61,750 nt of DNA, from positions 1 through 61,750 of the forward strand of contig JANBQC010000092.1 of NCBI GenBank assembly GCA_027576995.1, written 5' to 3'. This document shows positions 23,574 through 33,619 of the stretch, piece by piece (the first letter of the stretch is position 1; every line of letters begins with the position of its first letter). The DNA is from Dimargaris cristalligena. Taxonomy: Eukaryota > Kickxellomycota > Dimargaritomycetes > Dimargaritales > Dimargaritaceae. The position numbers and the translations under genes are program-made. Under the pieces are notes generated by a model that did no database searches, had not been told where the DNA came from, and saw only the letters and a list, made by a program, of their open reading frames with translations.

Positions 23574-24921
23574 TCACATTTTGGAGAGATGGGGCAAGGG
23601 GAATTGTGTAATGTGGTCGGGCGGCAACCCTTGGAAACAAATATTGTAAATGGTCGTAAACAACGGGAACTCCTGACTTAACTGGCGTTCCCGCAGAAAC
23701 TGGCACACCTTCAAACACGTCGACGTGCCCTGCAACTTCTGGCCGTTTAGCATTTCCTTTTCCAGATCATCAAAGGGCAAGCCGGTCCGCACAAACGCTT
23801 CAGCGATGCGCCGATTCCGGCCGCCGTAGCAGGTGGTGATGACATCGGCAATGCCGCACGACTCGAAGAACGTGGCGTCCCGGACGGACGGGTCGACGTA
23901 TTGGGCGATGCGCATCATCTCCATCAGCCCAATGCGAATGATGGCGGCTTTGGTGTTGTCGCCCAGGTCGAGCCCGTCGACGAAACCGGCCCCTAACGCA
24001 ACGACGTTCTTTAATGCCCCGCAGAGTTCGACGCCGCTGGGGTCGTTGACGATGTTGACGCGGAAGTAGGAAGTGTTGAAGAGGTCGTGGAACAACCGGC
24101 CGTTCTGTTCAATGCGGTACCCAATGGTGGTTTCGCTGAATTTTTCCTGGGCGATTTCGTTGGCGATGTTGGCGCCGCTCAGGATACTGACATCCAGCCG
24201 ATCCGTCCGGCCGTTGCCATTGGTGGATGAGGAGCCCGAGGGCTTGCTGAGTTCGTCGGCAATGACGTTGGACACTAAATCCAGGCCGCCGTCGTGGGTA
24301 TCCAGGCCCTTCACCAGTGAAATGGCCTTGGCGTTGGGTCGGATGTGCCCGCGGAGTTCTACGCAGGTGTGGCGGATAAACTGGTGGGGCAGAACAAATA
24401 TCAATAGGGTGGCGTCCCGGGCGGCTTTAAGCAGGTTGGGCTCCGCTACCACGTTGGCGGGAAGCTGAATACCTGGGAGGTACTTGGTATTCTCGTGGCG
24501 GGTGTTGATGACCTCGGTCAAAGGGGTGCCGTCTACCTGTTCTTCAAACACCCACATCATCACCTTGGAGTCAATATGGGGGAACCGGGTGACATTATTG
24601 CCCACAATTTTGGCTACAGCGGTGCCCCTATGGATGGTAATAGTGATGGTGATAAAGTGGGGCAGTGGTTAAATATGGCCCTGGATAGATTGCCTCTCTC
24701 TCTCTGTGTGTGTGGGGTGGGGGATAGTCGGGAAATCAGTCTCAATAAAGTACCGGATTTGAACCAGTCACTGTATAGAAGGCCCAGGCCACTAAGTATG
24801 GACTTGGGAGTTAGCGGCCATACCAGTCACGCCATTCGGACTTTTCTTTTAGAGACGGGCCAACCTACCAATTGCCGGAGCCGATGATGCAGACCTTTTC
24901 GAGGGACTGCGAGTTGGACAT
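23574..24921 (-). CDS. GPD1: Glycerol-3-phosphate dehydrogenase, NAD+-dependent
   Basis: It reduces dihydroxyacetone phosphate to glycerol-3-phosphate (glycerol synthesis, osmotic and redox balance). Exon 1 is 24921-24869 and exon 2 is 24627-23574, with a 241-bp intron splitting the Trp codon of the NAD-binding motif GSGNWGTAVAK, giving 368 residues. Lys124 (SLVKG) and Lys224 (GALKN) are the catalytic lysines. NTKAAIIRIGLMEM and FFESCGIADVITTCYGGRNR are family signatures. The start at 24921 (ACC ATGT) gives the normal short N-terminus. The frame stays open for more than 120 codons upstream, with Ser/Thr/Arg/Leu-rich composition, but a TATA run at 25324-25335 places the next in-frame ATG (25305) at or before the expected transcription start. 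Confidence 0.93.
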
Positions 24922-25323
24922 GGTCGATAGTTGAGCACGGTGCGGGGGGTGAATGAGGGGAGTTGCTGCGGCGGGTCTGACGCAATGGGCCCAAAGGGAG
25001 ACTCGAGAAGACAGAAGTGGTAATGCCAATGGTGACTGTGAGGTACGTAGTTGCTGGAAAGAGGAAGTATTCGCAGGAGAGCTGGCAGTGGTAAAGGAAC
25101 GGGTCGAGGATAAAACCGGTGTTAGTAGTGGTGGTGGGGTGTCAGACCAAGGTAAGAAACAGGACAGTGAGGCAGTGCGATACAATGAGACCTTGGGGGT
25201 CAAACCAAGTCCAATGGGCGGCAGAGACAACAAGTGTGGAGTACACCTTGTACGAACTAAAGGGTCTATGGAGTGAAGACGAGTGGGGAGGAATGAGCGC
25301 AACATGGAGGCAGAAGAGAGGAC

Positions 25324-25335
25324 TTTATATATATA
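25324..25335 (-). promoter_or_regulatory. Putative TATA box of the glycerol-3-phosphate dehydrogenase gene
   Basis: The minus strand reads TATATATATAAA, about 400 bp upstream of the ATG at 24921. It implies a leader of about 370 nt that is pyrimidine-rich. The position argues against use of the in-frame ATG at 25305. Confidence 0.45.
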
Positions 25336-26453
25336 TGTGTATTGTCTATAGATTATGATAAAATAGACTAGACAAGTTATCAGGCGGTTGTTGGGAGACA
25401 AGCCAACCAGGCAATACCCGTCGTACGTGGACTGTTAGCGTGGAGCAACAGGAAAACGTACGAGATGGTTGGTTGGCCTACAGTCGCCGCTGGCACTAGC
25501 CTCTCTTTATCCCCCCCATATCTCTATTCCTCTAACACCAAAGGTGAGATTGCCCACTAGCTCCAAAAACACAAGCCAAGCCAAACTAAGCGAAAACGAC
25601 TCTAGAACAATTCCGACCGGCCAGCCTCCCCCCACACATTCCTCCGAAACGCCCGATATATACCACCATTACATTCGTAGCTGCCCATTGGCCTTAATTC
25701 GGGGTTCGGAGGTTGGCGAAAAACGCCTCGACTACACCCACTGTATTGGCATGTGACGAACTCGACGACCCCCGCAAGTACAAGTGCGGGGATTGGGCGG
25801 CTAGAATAATACCAATACATATATTTATATTGATATCGACTTCGGATGGGGGGCGTCGCCCCCTCCTCCTCCCCTCGCTTGCCTTTCCGCCAACCACGAA
25901 TGGGCGTCGGAGTGTGTTAGATTTCGGTGATTAATGAAAAGGAAATACGGGCAATCCAGTGACTGGCTCCAGCGCGACCTTTGGGCTAATAATTATCAGA
26001 TGCCATTGCCACAAGGTTTGGCAGACCCGCGGGGCTTGTGCTTATTTACCAATAATGGTCCAACCGCCCAAGTCCATTCAACCAATCTCCTTAAACCTAA
26101 ATTATATAGGCAGGTATATATATTTATTACTACGACTCAAAGGGTGGTGGAGAAAAATATGGCTGGTAGTATAGTAATGCCAGGGGAGGGTATCAGGGTT
26201 GGGGCGGTAGGCGGGTACCCCCAATTAAGTGCGGATATCTTGGATACAAACCATCCATTAACTTCATTAATGAAAGCACACCCAGAATATCGGACAATGT
26301 CGTAAGGGAAAGCGGTGTGACGTTGGACGATATTTTCCCAGACAGACTAATCCGAGTACGGGACCATTGAGGGGCCTGATAGAGGGAACATATCCATTGT
26401 AGAGATCATACCGCCCTTGTCATTCGAACGTCTATCCGGAGTAAGAAGGGCAA
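25336..26453. other. Intergenic, no supported gene
   Basis: This lies between the dehydrogenase promoter and the 3' end of the PDCD5 gene. A 123-codon plus-strand frame at 25934-26305 has no domain, no Kozak-like start and AT-rich codons, so I leave it uncalled. Confidence 0.5.
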
Positions 26454-27162
26454 TTACAGATTGAAATCGTCATCGTCGTCGTCGTCATCCCGCCGCCGGT
26501 TGAACTATAGTTAGCATAGACGTCATGGATTAGCCCACCGATACGGTATGGGAATAAACCCAAAAGACAACAAGGAAACCAAAATAGACGTGATTATTCG
26601 TTAGTCTTAACACCCGGGTCAGCTAATTTAACGCGATCTCACCGAGGGTGGATAATAAAGGCCGACCTCCCCCAGTCGGCCATGTCTAAACTCCGCCTTG
26701 TCCCCGAGCTTAATTAAACCGATTTGTAGGAGGGGAGAAGAGTAGGGAATGGGAAGTACTTACCACAATCTTGGGCTCATTCTTCTTCGACTTCTCGCTG
26801 ATCTGTTCCAACAGCCCAATCAGCTGCGACTCGTTCACTTTACCGCGCAGCTGGCCCGTCTGCGCCATCCGGATCAGCATATCCTCGACTCCCCGGGCCT
26901 TGTCCGCCTTGACCATGGCGATGCGGGCCAGACGTTCCCGAGCGTCCCCTTCGAGAATCTGGGACAGCAGCATTTGGCGGCGTTCTTCCATCTGCTGGCG
27001 CTTTTGCGCTTCTTCTTCTTCGCTACCTCCTGCCCCGGGCCCTCCACCGGCTTGACGGCCGAGGGGACTGCCGGCAGAGGCGGCGGAGGGGGAGGCACCC
27101 GCTTGGCGGCCTTGGAGCTCGGCGAGGCGGCGGGCACGGATGGCTTGAAGGTCGTCGTCCAT
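26454..27162 (-). CDS. PDCD5 / TFAR19 family protein
   Basis: Exons 27162-26764 and 26504-26454 join in phase 0 across a 259-bp intron (GTAAGT donor, CTATAG acceptor, branch-like GCTAAC), giving 149 residues. The N-terminus MDDDLQAIRARRLAELQ, the helix with ARIAMVKADKARGVEDMLIRMAQ, then KVNESQLIGLLEQI and the C-terminal FNRRRDDDDDDDFNL match the PDCD5 family, small helical DNA- or chaperonin-associated proteins conserved from archaea to man. An Ala/Gly/Pro-rich insert at about residues 21-48 lengthens the linker after the first helix. The last 16 residues are found only in the small second exon. Confidence 0.92.
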
Positions 27163-27899
27163 GGTTGAAAGGTGGTTAGACTGGTAAAAGGTAATGGGGG
27201 TGGGGGACTAGCAAGCAAACACCAAACAAACTTAAAGAAGAGGGATTACCAGGTAAATTCGAGAGAGAGAGAGAGAGAGGCGGTGGTCCAGCTAATTACC
27301 AAGGCCGCTGAGACAAATAGGAATCCAAAGTGAAGGAGCAGTCGGCTATTTTCCCTCGGTTCAGTGGCTTTTTCCCATTCACCTTTACTTATGAAACCTT
27401 AGGGTACTGCCTCTTTCACACACTTTAACCAGTACCCACTATACCACTAAGCCGTACTTAATTATAAAAGGACGAGTCCTATTACTACCGGCGCAGCTTA
27501 AGAAACATCCAAGCCCTTCCATTCGGTCACAAGAGGACTATGCATTTTCACTTCCCGTGTAGGATATGCTATTCCGCCAAAGACTGTAAACAATTCCTGT
27601 CTATCACTTCTAGCGACTTGACACATCGCTCAACTAACTGGTAATAATGGAATATCGACTGTCTAACCCTTCGGATATACGGTTATAACCTAATTAATTC
27701 CGCATCAGCTAGCACTCACCTGTCCAGCTTTAGGGCCAATAGTATGTTAACCGAGATTTTATTTGGGTCAGATACGCAATTTGAAGGATGACTGTCACCT
27801 AGAAGTGGGCACTGGTCGGCTATAAAGAGTAAGTAACCCCCGCCACCGCCGACCTTCTCTCCCACTAACCACAACCATCCTGGTTCCACACCCCCTCAT
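27163..27899. other. Intergenic region upstream of PDCD5
   Basis: It holds a (GA)n run at 27261-27279, which is CT-rich on the coding strand of PDCD5 and probably part of its promoter or leader. No gene is seen before the 3' end of the dienelactone hydrolase gene. Confidence 0.5.
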
Positions 27900-28562
27900 T
27901 TACTGGCTGTACCGGTTGAAGAAATTCACCACCCGCTGGAACGCGAGCTTGGCCGCTTCGGGGTCAAACGCCTCGGGGCGGGTTTCGTTCATGAAGGCAT
28001 GGCCAGCGTCGTACATGTACAAGTGGTGGGGCACTCCGGCCTGTTCCACTTTCGCGGAGTACGCCTGGGCCGCCGCGGGGTCCGCAAACCCCCGGTGGGT
28101 ATCCAATTTCCCGAAATGGGCCTCCACCGGCACTTGCGTTTCCGCCGGGTCGCCCAACGCCGCGGGAGGCGTTCCGTAAAACGGCGCGGCGGCCACCAGA
28201 CCCCGGACCTTGACGGCCGCGGCCGCGGTAAGGGCACCACCCATGCAGAAACCCACCACCGAGACGAACCGGGCGCCCTGAGCGGGCAAACGGAGGAAAT
28301 CGACGGCGGCTTGGATTTCGGCCACGGCCCCGGGCCAATTGAGATTGCCCATGAGATGGGTGGCCTCCTGCGCATCGGTGGTGACTTTGCCGTGGTAGAG
28401 ATCGGGTACGATGGCCTGGAAACCCTGGTCGGCGAACCGGCGCGCGAGGTTCTTCATGTGTTGGTTGAGACCCCACCATTCCTGGATAATGACCACGGCC
28501 TTGGGCTTGCTGGGGTCTAGGATGGCGTAGGCGCTGCCGCCTTCGTAGGTGATCATGCTCAT
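27900..28562 (-). CDS. Dienelactone hydrolase family protein
   Basis: Single exon, 220 residues, the usual length for the family. It is an alpha/beta hydrolase with the Cys-Asp-His triad visible as Cys106 in GFCMGG, Asp154 in GKLDTH and His188 in DAGHAF. Glu28 in IIQEWWGL corresponds to the glutamate that controls the nucleophile. Bacterial relatives open dienelactones in aromatic-ring degradation; the substrate of fungal members is generally unknown. The gene is intronless and markedly GC-rich compared with its flanks, with many GCC/CGG codons. It is divergent from the TTL-like gene. No targeting signal is visible, so it is probably cytosolic. Confidence 0.9.
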   Translation of the reverse strand: MSMITYEGGSAYAILDPSKPKAVVIIQEWWGLNQHMKNLARRFADQGFQAIVPDLYHGKVTTDAQEATHLMGNLNWPGAVAEIQAAVDFLRLPAQGARFVSVVGFCMGGALTAAAAVKVRGLVAAAPFYGTPPAALGDPAETQVPVEAHFGKLDTHRGFADPAAAQAYSAKVEQAGVPHHLYMYDAGHAFMNETRPEAFDPEAAKLAFQRVVNFFNRYSQ

Positions 28563-28608
28563 GGTGAGTGCTAAAGGGGGGGTGAGTGGGGATTTTTTTT
28601 TTAAAAAA

Positions 28609-28627
28609 TTATATATATATATATATA
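28609..28627 (-). promoter_or_regulatory. (AT)n tract, likely core promoter of the dienelactone hydrolase
   Basis: An alternating AT tract lies about 47-65 bp upstream of the ATG at 28562 on the minus strand and is followed by an A/T homopolymer. The position suits a TATA element. Confidence 0.4.
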
Positions 28628-29423
28628 GTATGCGTATAAATTGACGGGGAGAAGCCGATGCAGGGCAGTTCCGGTATATGGGGCTGGGGCACTCGGGGAT
28701 AAAATAACGAATCGAAACAATCGACGAACGGACAGTGGTTACGGAATTATATGATACCCGAATCCTGAGGGGCGGACTTGAGGGGGATTTTATAGCCCGT
28801 GTGTCGATCTAACCAACGCTGAGTCGCACTCTAACAATGTCTCGCCGCCATTTGAAACTAGGGAACGTGACGTAACTGTCTCAGAACAAGTGCTGACGTT
28901 TCCCCCTCCCGATGCTCCTCGATGGGCCTTGGCAGGAGGGGTTTTTGCACTCCGGCTAAACTTTACGAGTACCCCGCCCTCTGCGTATTGCTAAGCAAGC
29001 TTCCCGTATCTATATCCATATCCAATTCCGAGCCAGGCCTCCTTTCCCTCGGCTTTGTATTACTTACCTATATGGATAAGTCCGAATGCCCGCCACCGAA
29101 TTTAAAACTAGAGGGGAAGGAATAATCTAGATGCTGATAAATCAACTTTCGACTTGGGACCAGGGCGAGCAAGGGGTCTTCGACAGTGGGGTTCGTTGGT
29201 TTAAATGTCCCTACTAACCACACTTTCCCTCGTTAATTAATTCCCCGACCTCCATTGGCCAGCCACCCACTGTTAACCAAAGTAGGCTAGGCACAACCAC
29301 TCATAGGCATATACATGCCATGCATACACGTGTAGAATTAAAAAAAGCGATTCAACTACAAAGCCCCTTTGGCCCAATCACCACTCTCTACCCATTCCTT
29401 AGCCTATTGCATTCAAAGTCACC
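28628..29423. other. Divergent intergenic region (hydrolase / TTL-like)
   Basis: This is the shared upstream region of two divergent genes. No further gene, RNA or convincing regulatory motif is recognised. Confidence 0.5.
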
Positions 29424-31052
29424 ATGGATCCAACCTACTCCATTTATATTGGTCTCCACGAGCCCTACGTTCGCGACATCCTGGAAACCCTCTGTCGGGC
29501 CCAGCCCGGGCGGTGGCAGGTGTCCGCCGTTTCCGAGGCCGAAGATGTCTCGGCCACCGTGAAGGAATTAGCCGACCAAGACCCCCGGCCCCAACTCCAT
29601 TGGCTCGAATACGAGGACCTAGACTGGGACCGGATATACCAGTCTACCTCCTCCTCCTCCCTGGTCTCCTCCACCACCCGAGGGGGGGAACCCACACAGA
29701 CCTCTGCCGGCGCTGTGGTCGTCGCCAACGCCTATTGTATCCGCAAGGGACTGATCCGTAAAGCCCAAATGGCTTTCCAAATCCACAAATACGTAGCCAA
29801 GCACCCCCAGTCCATTTTGGTCTACGCGGTACCCCCCACCTTCATTTTCGAACTCGACCACTTGGACTATCTTGATGAGGCCTTGAACGAAAATTACGAG
29901 ATTGAACAGGCCCTGGAGCAGAACGAGGCCCTTCGGGAGAGGGCCGCTGAGTTGGAGCCCGAGTCCGAATCGGAGTCGGCGGTGGTGCTATCATCTACCG
30001 TGGCCAGTGACCCCGTCGGCATTCAACGTTTCATTATGAAACCGTCTCTGACCGCTCGAGGCGCCGGTATCCATATTTTTGATTCCCGTGAGGGGTTCGA
30101 ACACATATTATCGCAGTACTACTCGGACGACGAGAGTGATGACGACAGTGACGATGACGAAGAGGAAGAAGAAGAAGCCGATGAACAAATCGAAAGTAGC
30201 AGCGATGAGGACCACCAGGATGGCGACGCCACCGCTTCATCCCTGGGCCTGGGTCTGGGCTCGGCCATGGCCCAAGGTTCCCAAATTCGGGAATGGGTTA
30301 TCCAATCTTACGTGGACCGCCCCCTGCTTCTCAACGGTGGTCGCAAATTCCACATCCGCGCCTACGTGGTGGCGGTGGGTGGTATCCGGGTGTACCTATG
30401 GGAGGACATGCTCAGTTTATTCGCCGGAACCCCCTACCACGCCGCGCCTTTGGATGATTCCGGCGCCCATTTGACCAACACTTGCCTGCAAATGGACCGA
30501 CCGGACTTTGACGAGTCTAAAGTGGTCAAACGTTTTTGGGATCTGGCGAACTCCACTACTACTTCCACCACCGCCGCCGCCGCCGCTGGTGAAACGACTT
30601 TGGCGGAGGTCACCCAAGCCCTGGCCTCCACATCCTTAGCCACCGCCACACCTACCGTCGCTGGAGACGCTATCGTCACCCCCGCCCAACTCACCAGCAT
30701 TTTCGACCAAATCAAGGCCATTTTGGCCGATCTGTTCGACGCCGTCACATCTGAAACCACCACATTCCAGGCCCGAGCGAATTGTTTCGAGCTATTCGGG
30801 TTTGATTTCCTAGTCGACGCCGACTTCCGCACTTATTTATTGGAAGCCAACGCCTTCCCCGATTTTAAACAAACGGGTACATCGCTCAAACCCGTGGTGG
30901 AGGGCTTGTTCAAGGCTACCTTGGCGTTAGTGGACCAGCAGTTGACGCAGTTGGCCCGGTCGGGGACTGATCAGCAGGATTTGAAGACCCCGCCCCGGAT
31001 CCCCGCTAAAATGCACTGTGTTTACGACCGAACCCTGGCCCGACTGGACTAG
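29424..31052 (+). CDS. Tubulin-tyrosine-ligase-like (TTL) family protein
   Basis: Single exon, 542 residues, start at 29424 (ACC ATGG). ATP-grasp amino-acid ligase features are visible: RFIMKPSLTARGAGIHIF near residues 201-218, VIQSYVDRPLLL and RKFHIRAYVV near 292-315, HLTNT near 349, FGFDFLVD near 458 and LEANAFPDF near 473. The Glu and Asn of the last motif are the usual metal/ATP ligands. This is the fungal TTL group that includes yeast Pby1; the acceptor substrate is not predictable from sequence. A highly acidic Ser/Asp/Glu insert (about 233-272) follows the first ATP-binding segment, and an Ala/Thr-rich insert lies near 375-415. The neighbouring Nop53 gene follows on the same strand 849 bp downstream. 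Confidence 0.87.
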   Translation: MDPTYSIYIGLHEPYVRDILETLCRAQPGRWQVSAVSEAEDVSATVKELADQDPRPQLHWLEYEDLDWDRIYQSTSSSSLVSSTTRGGEPTQTSAGAVVVANAYCIRKGLIRKAQMAFQIHKYVAKHPQSILVYAVPPTFIFELDHLDYLDEALNENYEIEQALEQNEALRERAAELEPESESESAVVLSSTVASDPVGIQRFIMKPSLTARGAGIHIFDSREGFEHILSQYYSDDESDDDSDDDEEEEEEADEQIESSSDEDHQDGDATASSLGLGLGSAMAQGSQIREWVIQSYVDRPLLLNGGRKFHIRAYVVAVGGIRVYLWEDMLSLFAGTPYHAAPLDDSGAHLTNTCLQMDRPDFDESKVVKRFWDLANSTTTSTTAAAAAGETTLAEVTQALASTSLATATPTVAGDAIVTPAQLTSIFDQIKAILADLFDAVTSETTTFQARANCFELFGFDFLVDADFRTYLLEANAFPDFKQTGTSLKPVVEGLFKATLALVDQQLTQLARSGTDQQDLKTPPRIPAKMHCVYDRTLARLD

Positions 31053-31901
31053 CGGGGAGGTTGCTATATTTACCCTTACCCTGTTTTACTGGTTAATGCC
31101 CGATAATTTTGTGTGGAAGGGCATGTCCCCTTTCTTCTAATGTGATGTGTATTAAAGCTGAGTGCGATAGAGCTGTTTCTTATTGTGGTTCAATCTCTGG
31201 GATATAGGGATGAGCTTGCCCTGAAATGCGAGAAGGGGAGCTCCAACTATCCCTGTCGCGGTAACTGTCCAGGTTTGTGGTACTCATTCTATTGTGGGCA
31301 AACGGCTAAGCAGAAGTTTGATGACGTGTGGAGCTGGGCAAAAGTACTCTATTACGATTAGAATCAAGCAATTTTCATAATTAGACCAGTCCACCAATGT
31401 AGTAGGCAAGGATGGTGCCTGGTATTGAATCACGTGATGTATAAGTCGTCTCTCCTTTTTATGGGCCCACTGCTCCGCTTTCCTTCACACACTAAGGTTC
31501 TCGAGTCTTTATTTTTTTCTCTTCATTATTCACCTGCTACATTTTCAGGCAGCAAAGAAAGGAATTGATTACAGAGTGTATCTAATACCAGAATGAAAAA
31601 TTACGGTTAACTGAAAGTGAGCCTTTTCCCGCATTGCTAATTCTATCTGCACAAGACTCCACCGCATTCCCCATAAGTTCCGCACCCTAGACCCTTCCAC
31701 TAGTCTAGACTACTTGTTCGAACCCGCTGCTGTCTGGTCCGGTGATTTGATTTCGTACCGCATTTACCCCGTTTACTTACTGTTTCAGAGTGCTACCGAC
31801 TAGCCAGTCCAGTCCAGTCCAGCCCAAACTATAGTGGCCGTCGAATCACCCCCCCTCCTCTCTTTTTAACCCTCCCCCTCAACCGTTGTTACCCACCGAC
31901 C
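31053..31901. other. Intergenic region TTL-like / Nop53
   Basis: It holds the 3' flank of the TTL-like gene and the promoter of Nop53. The last 100 bp are pyrimidine-rich with a TCCAG repeat (about 31807-31822). No gene is seen. Confidence 0.5.
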
Positions 31902-33619
31902 ATGCCGCTCAACACCACCACCGCATCCTCAGAGTCCCTCCCCCATGTGTCGACCCAAACCTCGCGCAAGGGCAAAAAGAGCTGGCGTAAAAATATCGAC
32001 CTGGTCGATGTGGACAGTAAGCTCGAGGAGAAGCGGTCGGACGAGCGCGTGGGAGCGGCCGACGTCGCTGTCCGTTCCAACGACTCGCTCTTCGCCATCG
32101 ATACCGCCGGTAACGACCAGGCGGGCCAGTACTTCAAGACCCGGAAAACCCTGACCATTGACCGGATTCTGAATGAACGGTCCCATATCCGCGCCGTGAG
32201 TAACCGGATCGTGGCCCCCGAAGCCGATTTGATCTCCAATCTCCTGGCCAAGACGCAGGGAAAATCCTCCAAGTATACGAATCAATTGGTGGCCCGTCGC
32301 ACCCGGGGTCTGGCCCTGGCGAAACAAAACGGCCCTGCCGCCACTGCCACTGCACCGAAAGGTAGATCCCGCCGCCTCCGCTCGGGTCTACGTAAAACCG
32401 CCCCGGGCCAGTATGATATCTGGGGATCCGAATCGACCTCTATCACTACCGCCACCAGCAGCACCAAAAAGCCCGTGGTTATCGACTTTATTGAAGAAGC
32501 CGTGGTGGCCAAGGCCCCTAAAGCCCCCTTCAGTATCGGTCAGCGTTCTTCCGCCGCCGATGCGATTATACCCGCCCACCCCGGTGCGTCGTACCGCCCG
32601 ACCCTTGCTGACCGCGAGGCCCTGTTGGTCGAAGCCGCCGAGCGTGAGAAACGTCGCGTGGCCAATGCCGACAGCATCGCCGACTTGGAAGCCAAAATGA
32701 CCGCCGTGAAGCAGGCGCGCAAGGGTAGTGCGGCCATGACCATGGAGGAGGATTTGGACTGCATGGTGCAAAACCGCGGAACCCAGGGAGGGGAGTGGAG
32801 CACCACCGGAGAGGCCGACGAAGAGGACGGTAATAACGATAACGTTAATGATGATGCTAACGATGATGATGAGGAGGAGGACGATGAGGACGACGAAGAA
32901 GATCGCCCGTTAACCGCAATGCAACTGTATAAGCAGAAAATGCTCCGGATTAACTGTAAGAAATCCGATGCGTTCCGGCGGCGTTTGAAGGCCCGTCGGG
33001 CGGACCGGATTAAGGATGCCCAGGCCCGATTCCGCAAGGAAGTGACTCGATCGGTAACACGGTAAGTTGGGATCAAAGTTGGCCATTTTCACTTCTGATA
33101 TTTTCATGGGATTATATTTCATGCTCCCTCCCCAGGTGTATACAATCTCGAATCACCACCATTGACCTTTTCTAGTCAAGTAATCGCCTTGGCCTTTATT
33201 CTAACCGTATATATCCAATACCAATATTCCTCTTGATGTGTCTATTTCGATACCCCAGTGCCCCTAAATATGTCAAGCAGGTCGAAGCCCGTCTCGAAGC
33301 CCAGGCCATCAAAACCCTTCAGATGCGCCATCTCGCGATGAAGAAGCGGAACCAGCCCCTTCGCCGGATCGGTAGTCGTCGGGTGGTGGACATGCCGCTA
33401 GTTGCTGGTGATGCGGCCCCTGAGACTGAATCCACGGTGAAGCAGCAGAAGCCGGCGGCGGCTATGCGTTCGTTCAAACCCAAAGTGAATTTGTTAGCCG
33501 ATACGTACTTGAACATGCAGCGTTTGAACACGGTGATGCCCCGGTTGCCGACCAAGGCCAAGACCACCCCACCCATTTGGATCGCGTACGAAAGATACTC
33601 GTACAAAAATTTCAAATAG
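31902..33619 (+). CDS. NOP53: Nop53 ribosome biogenesis protein (GLTSCR2/PICT1 homologue)
   Basis: Exon 1 is 31902-33061 and exon 2 is 33259-33619 (197-bp intron, GTAAGT donor, CCCCAG acceptor), giving 506 residues. Nop53 is a late 60S assembly factor in the nucleolus that recruits the exosome through Mtr4. The recruiting arch-interaction motif is visible as LFAID at residues 63-67. The upstream KKSWRKNIDLVDVD and the downstream TRKTLTIDRIL are family landmarks. A long acidic run coded by GAT/GAG repeats precedes the basic helix RRRLKARRADRIKDA. Exon 2 carries the conserved C-terminus, with MKKRN and FKPKVNLLADTYLNMQR. The start context is ACC ATGC. Confidence 0.92.

Noticed and set aside
24735..24860. 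tRNA-like T-arm (ACTGG, TTCAAAT, CCGGT on the minus strand)
   Set aside because: The T-arm pairs perfectly, but there is no matching acceptor stem or D-arm upstream, and it lies inside the dehydrogenase intron.
25934..26305. 123-codon plus-strand frame
   Set aside because: Random-looking composition, no homology recognised, no start context and no neighbouring exon.
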